A stretch of DNA of 64,000 bases, taken from positions 5,580,001-5,644,000 of the forward strand of contig NZ_BAAAWE010000001.1 in assembly GCF_039534915.1 (NCBI RefSeq), in the 5' to 3' direction. Source of the DNA: Streptomyces roseofulvus. GTDB taxonomy: Bacteria > Actinomycetota > Actinomycetes > Streptomycetales > Streptomycetaceae. A program made the position numbers and the translations under genes. The notes below the pieces were generated by a model. That model was given only the letters and a program-made list of their open reading frames with translations, ran no database searches and was not told where the DNA came from. Below are positions 44,571 through 52,497 of the stretch, piece by piece. Positions within the stretch are counted from its first letter, which is position 1. Every line of letters starts with the position of its first letter.

Positions 44571-44604
44571 GTCCCGTTCCCGCCGTCCCTTCCGGGAGGG
44601 CCGG

Positions 44605-46632
44605 CTACGGGAAGGTCAGCTTGAAGCTGTTGATGTAGCCGGTGTCGATGGACGCCTTGTCCTGGACGCGGAGCTTCCAGGTGCCGTTGGCCACCTCGGA
44701 GGAGGCGTTCACGGTGTAGGTCTGGCTGATGTTGTCGGCGCTGCCGCCGGAGCGGTTGTGCAGGTTGTAGACCGAGCCGTCGGGGGCGATGAGGTCGACG
44801 ACCAGGTCACCGATGTAGGTGTGGACGACGTCCACGCCGACGGAGAGGTTGCTGGGCGCGTTGCCCGTGCGGCCGGTGACGTTGACCGAGGAGGTCACCG
44901 CGGCGCCGTTGTCCGGGATGGAGACGTCGGCGGTGTTCTCGAAGACCGTGCCGGTGGGCGGGGTGGTGCCGGGGCGGGTGCCGACGTTGACGGCGGCCCA
45001 GGCGTGCTGGACGGCGAGGGCCTCGGGGCTGCCGACGCCGTACAGCTCCTCGGCGGCCGCGACCGTGCCGGTGCGGGCGCCCGCGTAGTTGGTGGACGAG
45101 GTCCACTTGGTGGTGAGGGCCTTGAACCAGATCATCCGGGCCTTGTCGATGCCGATGCCGGTCACCGGCAGGCCGTCGGAGGTCGGCGAGTCGTAGGTGA
45201 CGCCGTTGACGGTCTTGACGCCGCTGCCCTCGGAGAGCAGGTAGAAGAAGTGGTTCGCCGGGCCCGAGGAGTAGTGGACGTCGATCGAGCCGATGCCCGA
45301 GTACCACGCGTCCTTGGACGAGCCGTCCTTGCTGGGCTTGTCCATGTAGCGGAGCGGGGTGCCGTTGCCGCGGATGTCGATCTTCTCGCCGACGAGGTAG
45401 TCGCCCTTGTCGTTCGGGTTGTTGGCGTAGAACTCGACGGCCGCCGCGAAGATGTCGGAGGTGGCCTCGTTGAGGCCGCCGGACTCGCCGCTGTAGACGA
45501 GCTTGGCGGTGACCGAGGTGAGGCCGTGGGTCATCTCGTGGGCGGCCACGTCGATGGAGGTGAGCGGCTTGGCGTTGTTCGTGCCGTCGCCGTAGGTCAT
45601 GCAGAAGCAGGAGTCCTGCCAGAAGGCGTTGACGTAGGCGTTGCCGTAGTGGACCCGGGAGTACGCGCCGACGCCGTCGCCGCGGATGCCGCTGCGGCCG
45701 TGCACGTTCTTGTAGTAGTCCCAGGTGAGCGCGGCGCCGTAGTGGGCGTCGGCGCCGGCCGTCTCCAGGTTGGACGGCAGCCCGTTGCCCCAGACGTCGG
45801 TGCTGTTGGTGAACAGCGTGCCGGTGCCGGAGGTGCCCCGGTTGAGGTTGTACGTCTTGTGGTTGCCGCGGCCGGTGTCGGTCAGCGTGTACGAGGGCGC
45901 GGTGCCGAGCGTGACCTGGCCGCTGTACTGGGTGTTGCCGGTGCCGGTGTGCACGGCCTGCCACTCGTACAGCTTGGCGCCGGACTTGGCGTCGGTGACG
46001 ACGTGCAGCTCGTTCGGCGTGCCGTCGTGCTGGAGGCCGCCGACGACGGTCTCGTACGCGAGGACCGGGGCGCCGCCCGGGCCCATCCAGACGACCTTGC
46101 GCGGGGCGCGCTCGCTCTTGGTGGCCTTGGAGCCCTCGGCGGCGGCCGCGCCGACGGCCTGCTTCTCGGCGGCGGCGGGGGCGACGGCGGCCGTGAGGTC
46201 GACGTTCTTCAGCTCCGCGCGGGAGGACTTGGAGACGCCGGTGGTGGCGCCGGTCTTGGACTCGGCCACGATCAGGTCGCCGCCGAGGACCGGGAGGCCC
46301 GCGTAGGTGCGCTCGTAGCGCGTGTGGGTGGTGCCGTCGCGGTCCTGGACCACGTCGCGGACGACCAGCTTCTCCTGGGAGCCGAGGCCCAGCTCCGCGG
46401 CCGTCTCGGCCTTGGCCGCGTCGGCGGCCTTGATCAGCGCGGTGCGCTGGGCGGGGGTGAGGTCGGCGGGGAGCTTGCCCGGGTTGACCTTGCCGAGGGC
46501 CGACGCCGGGGCGGCGGCCGTGCCGAGGTTGTCGGCGGAGGCGCTGCCGGCCTGGACGCCGACGGCGATCATGGCGGCGGCGGCGACGAGCGCGCCGGTC
46601 GCGGTGGCACGGCGGCTGGGCGTGGATCTCAC
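44605..46632 (-). CDS. Secreted M4-family neutral zinc metalloprotease with P-domain
   Basis: Extracellular thermolysin-like protease of 675 aa. Signal peptide about 1-33 (cleaved after ASA), FTP/PepSY-type propeptide to about 215, catalytic domain with H365-E366-M-T-H369 (VAAHEMTHGLT) and third zinc ligand E389 (GGLNEATSD), M4 C-terminal domain with DVHYSSGPANHFFYLL, then a proline-rich linker (TRPGTTPPTG) and a C-terminal proprotein-convertase-type P domain (about 545-675; DLVVDLIAPDGSVYNLHNR). Two cysteines sit close together in DSCFCMTYGDG, unlike thermolysin, and could form a tight disulfide. Start GTG 46632 has AAAGGAG upstream. It is monocistronic. Confidence 0.94.
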   Translation of the reverse strand: MRSTPSRRATATGALVAAAAMIAVGVQAGSASADNLGTAAAPASALGKVNPGKLPADLTPAQRTALIKAADAAKAETAAELGLGSQEKLVVRDVVQDRDGTTHTRYERTYAGLPVLGGDLIVAESKTGATTGVSKSSRAELKNVDLTAAVAPAAAEKQAVGAAAAEGSKATKSERAPRKVVWMGPGGAPVLAYETVVGGLQHDGTPNELHVVTDAKSGAKLYEWQAVHTGTGNTQYSGQVTLGTAPSYTLTDTGRGNHKTYNLNRGTSGTGTLFTNSTDVWGNGLPSNLETAGADAHYGAALTWDYYKNVHGRSGIRGDGVGAYSRVHYGNAYVNAFWQDSCFCMTYGDGTNNAKPLTSIDVAAHEMTHGLTSVTAKLVYSGESGGLNEATSDIFAAAVEFYANNPNDKGDYLVGEKIDIRGNGTPLRYMDKPSKDGSSKDAWYSGIGSIDVHYSSGPANHFFYLLSEGSGVKTVNGVTYDSPTSDGLPVTGIGIDKARMIWFKALTTKWTSSTNYAGARTGTVAAAEELYGVGSPEALAVQHAWAAVNVGTRPGTTPPTGTVFENTADVSIPDNGAAVTSSVNVTGRTGNAPSNLSVGVDVVHTYIGDLVVDLIAPDGSVYNLHNRSGGSADNISQTYTVNASSEVANGTWKLRVQDKASIDTGYINSFKLTFP

Positions 46633-47129
46633 GCGAACTCCTTTTGCGAGGGGGGTACCGGGCCGCTGGGTGGACGGGCCGGGCGGAGCAAGCAGAGCGG
46701 TGACGCACGATCGGGTGAAGCGGCGAACGTGGTTGCGAGGAACCGGGGGAAGACTGGCAGCTACCGGCGGTATCTGTCAGGAGCGCGTCAATAACTTGGC
46801 CGGAAGTCGTCCGCTGCGCGCACGGGCGCGTTCGTTAACCGGACGTTTCATCGATCTTGGGCGCCCCGCCACACCCCGTTCGGCGTGCGGAAACGCCTCC
46901 CGGCCCGCGCGCCGCCCCGCCGCCCCGGCGTCCGCCGTCCCGCCCTTCGGACGCGACCCCCCTTTACCGAACCGATGGCCGGATCACACCCCGAGGAACC
47001 GGAACCTCCGCCCCCGCCCCGACCGCCCGTGCGGGACCGCCGGGGCCGACGACCGGGGCGGACCATGCCTCTGGCATGATCCGGCCGGGCTCTCCCGACG
47101 GACCGGGAGGCCGGGGGGAGAGTGCGTCG
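46633..47129. other. Regulatory gap between the protease and a small membrane-protein gene
   Basis: This 497-bp gap has no convincing gene; open frames here are Arg/Pro-rich shadows. The part at 46770-46860 is less GC-rich and includes GTCAATAAC (leftward TTGACG, 46788-46793) and GTTAACC, suggesting the protease promoter lies here, with a leader of about 130 nt. The remainder (46860-47100) is GC-rich without clear symmetry. Confidence 0.45.
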
Positions 47130-47393
47130 GTGATCGCCGGAATCGGACTGTGCGCGTTCGGGGTCTTCGGGCTGGTGTGGGGCGCGATGCTCGCCTTCAA
47201 CCTGCGCGGCACCGCCCACAGGCTCGCGGCACGCGCCAAGGAGATGCGGATGCTGACCAGAGCCCGCACCGGCGACCTGGGCCTGGCGGGCCCGTCCTCC
47301 CCCGGGGCCGGGTACTTCCGGCTGCGTGGAGCGGTGCTCCTCGTCGGCTCCCCGGCCCTCGTCCTCGTCGGGATCGTCGTCACCTTCGACTGA
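47130..47393 (+). CDS. Small membrane protein of unknown function
   Basis: Protein of 87 aa, not recognised. It begins with a hydrophobic helix (VIAGIGLCAFGVFGLVWGAML), followed by a basic cytosolic-type segment (RGTAHRLAARAKEMRMLTRA), a Gly/Pro stretch and a second hydrophobic helix near the C-terminus (GAVLLVGSPALVLVGIVVTF). Start GTG 47130 has GGGGGGAG upstream; an in-frame ATG at 47076 would add 18 residues without ribosome-site support. Codon usage (strong third-position GC) supports coding. It stands alone between the M4 protease (divergent) and the ABC exporter genes (convergent). Confidence 0.65.
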   Translation: MIAGIGLCAFGVFGLVWGAMLAFNLRGTAHRLAARAKEMRMLTRARTGDLGLAGPSSPGAGYFRLRGAVLLVGSPALVLVGIVVTFD

Positions 47394-47412
47394 GCCGCCG
47401 GAACCCGCCGCC

Positions 47413-47468
47413 GGCCGGCCCGTTCCGCCGGTCCCGGGTCGGCCGGCCCGTTCCCCCGGCCCCGGGTC
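47413..47468. repeat. Tandem 28-bp repeat, two copies
   Basis: Copies at 47413-47440 and 47441-47468 agree at 26 of 28 positions and are followed by the first bases of a third. They start GGCCGGCCCGTTCC and end CCCGGGTC. They lie between convergent genes and may form a transcription-stopping structure. Confidence 0.8.
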
Positions 47469-47474
47469 GGCCCG

Positions 47475-49334
47475 TCACTCCGTCAGGGAGTCGCGCCAGG
47501 CGCGGTGGAGGCCGGCGTAGCGGCCCTCGCCGGCCACCAGGGCGGCCGGGGGGCCGTCCTCCACGATCCGGCCCGCCTCCATGACCAGGACCCGGTCCGC
47601 GACCTCGACCGTGGACAGGCGGTGGGCGATGACCACCGCCGTACGGCCCGCCAGGACCGTGTCCATCGCGTGCTGCACCGCCCGCTCGCCCGGTACGTCC
47701 AGCGAGCTCGTCGCCTCGTCCAGGATGAGCACCGCCGGGTCCGCGAGGAGCGCCCGGGCGAAGGCCACCAGCTGGCGCTGGCCGGCCGAGATCCGGCCGC
47801 CGCGCTTACGGACGTCCGTGTCGTAGCCGTCCGGCAGCCCGGCGATGAAGTCGTGCGCGCCGATCGCCTTCGCCGCCTGCTCGATCTCCTCCCGGCCGGC
47901 GTCCGGGCGGCCGATCGCGATGTTCTCCGCGACCGTCCCCGAGAACAGGAACGCCTCCTGCGTCACCATCACCACCCCGCGCCGCAGCTCCGGAGTGGCC
48001 AGATCGCGCAGGTCGACGCCGTCGAGCAGCACCCGGCCCTCCGTCGGGTCGTAGAAGCGCGCGAGCAGCTTCGCCAGTGTCGACTTGCCGGCGCCGGTCG
48101 CGCCGACCACCGCCACCGTCTGCCCCGCCGGGATCCGCAAGGAGAAGCGGGGCAGCACCTCGCCGCCCGTCCGGTAGGCGAACCGCACCCCGTCGAAGAC
48201 GACCTCACGGCCCGGCGCCGTCCCGGCCCGCTCCGGCAGCTCCCGCGGCGCCGCCGCCTCCGGCACGCCCGGCTCCTGCGCCAGCAGGCCCGCGATCTTC
48301 GACAGCGACGCCGCCGCCGACTCGTACGAGTTGAGGAACATGCCGAGCCGGTCGATCGGGTCGTAGAGCCGCCGCACGTACAGCACCGCCGCCGCGAGCA
48401 CGCCCAGCTCCAGCGAACCCTCCGCCACCCGGTAGGCGCCCCACAGGCACATGCCGGCCACCGCCGTGTTCGCCACCAGCCGCGAGCCCACCACATAGCG
48501 GGCCATCTCCAGCAGCGCGTCGCCGTTGCTCCGCTCGTGCCGGTGGTTGAGCCCCGCGAACTCCGCGTCGTTCACCCGCTCCCGGCGGAACGCCCGCACC
48601 GGCCGGATCCCGTTCATCGTCTCCGCGAACTTCACGATCACCCCGGCGATCGCCGTCGACCGCTCCGCGAACACCGCGCCCGCCCGCCGCCGGTACCGGC
48701 GCACCAGCAGGTACAGCGGTCCGAACGAGGCCACCGCCACCGCGCCGATCCCCAGGTCCAGCCAGAGCAGCACCAGCGCGATCGACACGAACGACAGCAC
48801 CACCCCGATCAGCTCCTGGAGCCCCTCCGACAGCAGCTCCCGCAGCGACTCCACATCGGTGGTCGACCGCGAGATCAGCCGCCCCGAGGTGTACCGCTCG
48901 TGGAAGTCCACGCTCAGAACCTGCGCGTGCCGGAAGATCCGCCCCCGCAGATCGAGCAGCACGTCCTGGTTGATCCGCGCCGCGCCCCGCACGAACGCGT
49001 ACTGGAGCGCCCCCGCGCCCACCGCGCACAGCAGGTAGCCCACCGCCACCGCGACCAGCGGACCGTGGTCCCCGGCCCGGAAGGCCGGCACCCCGCGGTC
49101 GATCGCGTACGCCACGAGCAGCGGGCCCGCCTGGACCGCCGCTTCCTTCACCAGCAGCACCAGCGCCGCCACCGCCACCCGGAACCGGTGCGCGGCCAGC
49201 AGCGAGCGCAGCAGCGCGCCGGTCGCCCCGCGCGGCGCCGGCAGGTCGTCCCGGTCGAACGGGTCACCGGCCGCGGCCTGCTCCTCCCGCCCCTCCCGCT
49301 CCTCCTCCGGCTGTACGAGCGTGGTGTCCGTCAT
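47475..49334 (-). CDS. ABC exporter half-transporter (catalytically competent Walker B subunit)
   Basis: ABC transmembrane-ATPase of 619 aa, one half of a heterodimeric exporter. After an acidic N-terminus come six membrane helices (about 45-330), then the nucleotide-binding domain: Walker A VVGATGAGKST, signature GGRISAGQRQLVAFARA, Walker B VLILDEATSSLD with the catalytic Glu, and VVIAHRLSTVE with the switch His. The signature departs from LSGGQ (ISAGQ), a sign that the second ATP site in the dimer is the weak one. Its ATG overlaps the stop of the partner gene at 49331 by 4 bp. Substrate unknown; drug or lipid export is typical for the family. Confidence 0.92.
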   Translation of the reverse strand: MTDTTLVQPEEEREGREEQAAAGDPFDRDDLPAPRGATGALLRSLLAAHRFRVAVAALVLLVKEAAVQAGPLLVAYAIDRGVPAFRAGDHGPLVAVAVGYLLCAVGAGALQYAFVRGAARINQDVLLDLRGRIFRHAQVLSVDFHERYTSGRLISRSTTDVESLRELLSEGLQELIGVVLSFVSIALVLLWLDLGIGAVAVASFGPLYLLVRRYRRRAGAVFAERSTAIAGVIVKFAETMNGIRPVRAFRRERVNDAEFAGLNHRHERSNGDALLEMARYVVGSRLVANTAVAGMCLWGAYRVAEGSLELGVLAAAVLYVRRLYDPIDRLGMFLNSYESAAASLSKIAGLLAQEPGVPEAAAPRELPERAGTAPGREVVFDGVRFAYRTGGEVLPRFSLRIPAGQTVAVVGATGAGKSTLAKLLARFYDPTEGRVLLDGVDLRDLATPELRRGVVMVTQEAFLFSGTVAENIAIGRPDAGREEIEQAAKAIGAHDFIAGLPDGYDTDVRKRGGRISAGQRQLVAFARALLADPAVLILDEATSSLDVPGERAVQHAMDTVLAGRTAVVIAHRLSTVEVADRVLVMEAGRIVEDGPPAALVAGEGRYAGLHRAWRDSLTE

Positions 49335-51127
49335 CGCTCCTCGTCCCCCTCGCCCGACATCAGCCAGGCGTACTCGGCGCTGCTCCGCAGCAGTTCCTGA
49401 TGGGTGCCGACGGCCGCGATCCGGCCGCCGGACAGCAGCGCCACCCGGTCGGCCAGCATCACGGTCGACGGCCGGTGCGCCACGACCAGCGCCGTCGTCT
49501 CCTTCAGCACCTCGCGCAGGGCCGCCTCCACCCGCGCCTCGGTGTGCACGTCCAGCGCCGACAGCGGATCGTCGAGCACCAGGAAGCGCGGCCGGCCGAC
49601 CACCGCCCGGGCCAGCGCGAGCCGCTGCCGCTGACCGCCCGAGAGGCTCAGCCCCTGCTCGCCGACCCGCGTCCCGGCCCCCTCCGGCAGCCGTCCGACG
49701 AACCCGTCCGCCTGCGCGATGCCGAGCGCCCGGTCCAGCTCCGGCGTCCCGGCGGACGCGTCCGCGCCCATCAGCACGTTCTCGCCGACGCTCGCCGAGA
49801 AGAGGGTCGGCTCCTCGAACGCCACCGACACCAGCGTCCGCAGCCGCTCACGCTCCATCAGGGCGACGTCCTCGCCGTCCAGCAGGATCCGCCCGGCGCT
49901 CGCCTCGTGCAGCCGCGGCACCAGCGCGGTCAGCGTGGTCTTGCCGGAACCGGTCGCCCCGACCAGCGCCAGCGTCTCGCCCGGCCGCACGTGCAGGTCG
50001 ACGCAGTCGAGGACGGGCGGGGCGCCGTCCGGCGCGTCCGGGTACCGGAACGACACGCCCTCGAAGCGGAGCCCGTCCGGCGCCCCCGGCACCGCCGCCG
50101 GGGCGACCGCGTCCCGCTCCTCCTCGGCGTCCATCACCTCGAAGTACCGCTCCGTCGCCGTCACCGCCTCCTGGCTCATCGCGAGCAGGAAGCCGATCGA
50201 CTCCACCGGCCAGCGCAGCGCGAGCGCCGTCGACAGGAAGGCCACCAGGGTGCCCGCCGACAGCCCGCCGTCCGCGACCCGCACCGAGCCCAGCACCAGC
50301 GCGGCGCCGATCGCCAGCTCCGGCAGGACCGTGATCAGCGCCCAGATCGTGGCGAGCAGCCGCGCCTTGGACAGCTCCGTCGAGCGCAGCAGCACCGCGA
50401 GCCGGCGGAAGGCGTCCGCCTGGCTGCGGTGCCGGCCGAAGCCCTTGACGATCCGGATGCCGAGGACGCTCTCCTCCACCACCGTCGTCAGATCGCCCAC
50501 CTGGTCCTGCGCCCGCCGCGCCACCACGCCGTACCGCCGCTCGAAGTACGAGCACAGCACCACCACCGGCACCACCGGCGTCAGCAGCACCAGCCCCAGC
50601 GACCGGTCCTGCGCGAGCAGCAGTGCGCAGCCGGCCAGGATGGTCACCGCGTTGACGACCAGGAAGGTCAGCGGGAAGGCCAGGAACATCCGGACGATCA
50701 TCAGGTCTGTGGTGCCGCGGGACAGCAACTGCCCGGACGCCCACCGGTCGTGGAAGGCGATCGGCAGCCGCTGGAGCCGCCCGTACAGGTCCTCCCGCAT
50801 CCGCGCCTCCACGGACGACAGCGGCCGCGCCACCAGCCACCGCCGCAGCCCGAACAGCCCGGCCTCGGCGATCCCGAGCAGCAGCAGGTACAGGGCCCCC
50901 AGCCACACCCCGCCCGGGTCCCGGTCCGCGACCGGCCCGTCCACCAGCCACTTCAGCACCAGCGGGATGACGAGCGCGAGACAGGAGGCGACGACCGCGA
51001 CGAAGGCGGCGGTGAAGAACCGCCCCCGCACGGGCCGCACGTACGGCCAGAGCCGCAGCAGCACCCGGACGGCCGAACGGCGGACGGGGACGGGGACGGA
51101 CTCGGAGGTGACAGGTTTCTCGGGCAT
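49331..51127 (-). CDS. ABC exporter half-transporter (degenerate Walker B subunit)
   Basis: ABC transmembrane-ATPase of 598 aa and partner of the gene at 47475. Six membrane helices (about 20-310), then Walker A LVGATGSGKTT, signature LSLSGGQRQRLALARA and Walker B FLVLDDPLSALD, in which Asp replaces the usual catalytic Glu. The switch His is present (VVAHRPSTVM). The intact LSGGQ here would pair with the intact Walker B Glu of the partner to form one active ATP site, leaving one degenerate site, as in heterodimeric exporters such as TM287/288. Start ATG 51127; first gene of a two-gene operon, divergent from the lipoprotein gene. Confidence 0.92.
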   Translation of the reverse strand: MPEKPVTSESVPVPVRRSAVRVLLRLWPYVRPVRGRFFTAAFVAVVASCLALVIPLVLKWLVDGPVADRDPGGVWLGALYLLLLGIAEAGLFGLRRWLVARPLSSVEARMREDLYGRLQRLPIAFHDRWASGQLLSRGTTDLMIVRMFLAFPLTFLVVNAVTILAGCALLLAQDRSLGLVLLTPVVPVVVLCSYFERRYGVVARRAQDQVGDLTTVVEESVLGIRIVKGFGRHRSQADAFRRLAVLLRSTELSKARLLATIWALITVLPELAIGAALVLGSVRVADGGLSAGTLVAFLSTALALRWPVESIGFLLAMSQEAVTATERYFEVMDAEEERDAVAPAAVPGAPDGLRFEGVSFRYPDAPDGAPPVLDCVDLHVRPGETLALVGATGSGKTTLTALVPRLHEASAGRILLDGEDVALMERERLRTLVSVAFEEPTLFSASVGENVLMGADASAGTPELDRALGIAQADGFVGRLPEGAGTRVGEQGLSLSGGQRQRLALARAVVGRPRFLVLDDPLSALDVHTEARVEAALREVLKETTALVVAHRPSTVMLADRVALLSGGRIAAVGTHQELLRSSAEYAWLMSGEGDEER

Positions 51128-51171
51128 CAGGCCCGACCCTACGATTCACCACTGACACGTCTCACCCGATT

Positions 51172-51191
51172 TTCGGACGGCTTCGGACGGC
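51172..51191. repeat. Tandem 10-bp repeat TTCGGACGGC x2
   Basis: Two perfect head-to-tail copies in the 112-bp gap between the divergent ABC and lipoprotein genes, followed by TAGGAT at 51196-51201, a good -10 element for the rightward gene. Repeat may be an activator or repressor site. Confidence 0.5.
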
Positions 51192-51239
51192 ACCGTAGGA
51201 TCCCTGCCCGGTACACGCACCATGGGTGGGGAGAACACC

Positions 51240-52478
51240 ATGAGGACCCGTACGAGCAGAGCCGCCGCGGCCGCCGTCCTGCTGCCGCTGCTCGCCGCGG
51301 CCGTCGGCTGCCAGGCGGCCGGCACGGAGGCGCCGGCCGCCGAGGCGCCGAAGCCGACCGGGAAGCCGGTCTACGAGGAGCGGCTCGCGGACCAGCTCAA
51401 CGCCGCCTCCCGGGCCACCGCCGCCACCGGCTCCGCGCGCTTCACCGCCACGCTCGCCTACGGCTCCGCCGAGGGCACCGCCGTGGAGACCACCGCCGGC
51501 GTCCTCGACTACGCGAAGGACTCCGCGCGCGTGAAGCGCTCGTACGTCGTCCCGCGCGGCTTCCCGGAGGACACGGCCACCGAACTCGGCCTGCCCTCCG
51601 GCTCGCGCGACTCCCAGGTCTTCGCCGTCGAGAAGAACGACGTCAGCTACCGCACCGCCCGGGGCACCTGGCTGCGGTACGACGCCTCCGGCTCCAAGGA
51701 GTTCACGGACGGCGCCGGCGAGATCCTGTCCCTCGCGGGCGAGTCGGAGCCCTGGGGCGGCACCCTCGCCGACGTCGTGCGCCACGCCGACCCGGAGCGC
51801 GCGCCCGAGACCGGCGCGGACGGCCGGCGGACGTACCGCGTCGAGGTGTACACCCGGAGCCTCGTCGACCTCCTGCCCGCCGCGGTCGGGTACGCCTCCC
51901 GCGACGCGAAGACGCCGGGAGAGGTCCCGGTGACGGTGGTCCTCGACAAGGACGGCCGACTGCTGAGCGCCGAGGCCGACTACGCCCCGCTGCTGCGCGG
52001 CCTGCGCGGCGCGGGCGTCCTGCGGGGCGTCACCTCGCTGCGCGCCACGTACACGCTCGCCGGGCATGGCGGGCAGACCGTGCCCGGCATCCCGTCGGGG
52101 GAGCGGACCGACGACGCCGAGCGGGTCACCGCGGCGCTGGGCGAGGTGAAGCCCGGCGCCTGCGCCTCGACGGACACCGGCCTCGGCTCGCAGGACCTCG
52201 TCCGGCCCGTGCCCTGCGGCAAGGAGGCCGACCTGCGGGTCTTCGCCGTGAAACGGGTCGACGAGACCTTCCGGAACAAGGACCCCCAGGGCCTCGGGCG
52301 CGCCCTGGCGGCCGAGCGCTGCCGCGAGGACTTCCGCACCGTGCCCGCCGCGTGGACGCGGGACGCCCGCCCGGCCGGCACGTACCAGGTCGGCGGCCAG
52401 GAGACCGTCAGCTACGGCTACACCGGTCCCGAGGCCTCCGTCTCCGGCGACTTCGTCTGCTACGTGACCCTCCGCTGA
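51240..52478 (+). CDS. Putative lipoprotein with septum-formation-like C-terminal domain
   Basis: Exported protein of 412 aa, function unknown. Start ATG 51240 has GGGGAG upstream (an ATG at 51222 is weaker). The signal ends at LAAAVGC, a lipobox with Cys about residue 24. The middle (about 45-270) consists of beta-type segments (SARFTATLAYGSAEGTAVET, RTYRVEVYTRSLVDLLP), reminiscent of LppX/LprG-like lipoproteins. The C-terminal 100 residues contain four cysteines in GACAST, PVPCGK, AERCRED and FVCYVT, a layout similar to septum-formation-type domains. It is divergent from the ABC exporter and may work with it; that is only a positional inference. Confidence 0.7.
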   Translation: MRTRTSRAAAAAVLLPLLAAAVGCQAAGTEAPAAEAPKPTGKPVYEERLADQLNAASRATAATGSARFTATLAYGSAEGTAVETTAGVLDYAKDSARVKRSYVVPRGFPEDTATELGLPSGSRDSQVFAVEKNDVSYRTARGTWLRYDASGSKEFTDGAGEILSLAGESEPWGGTLADVVRHADPERAPETGADGRRTYRVEVYTRSLVDLLPAAVGYASRDAKTPGEVPVTVVLDKDGRLLSAEADYAPLLRGLRGAGVLRGVTSLRATYTLAGHGGQTVPGIPSGERTDDAERVTAALGEVKPGACASTDTGLGSQDLVRPVPCGKEADLRVFAVKRVDETFRNKDPQGLGRALAAERCREDFRTVPAAWTRDARPAGTYQVGGQETVSYGYTGPEASVSGDFVCYVTLR

Positions 52479-52497
52479 CCGGCGCGGGCGGCGGCCC

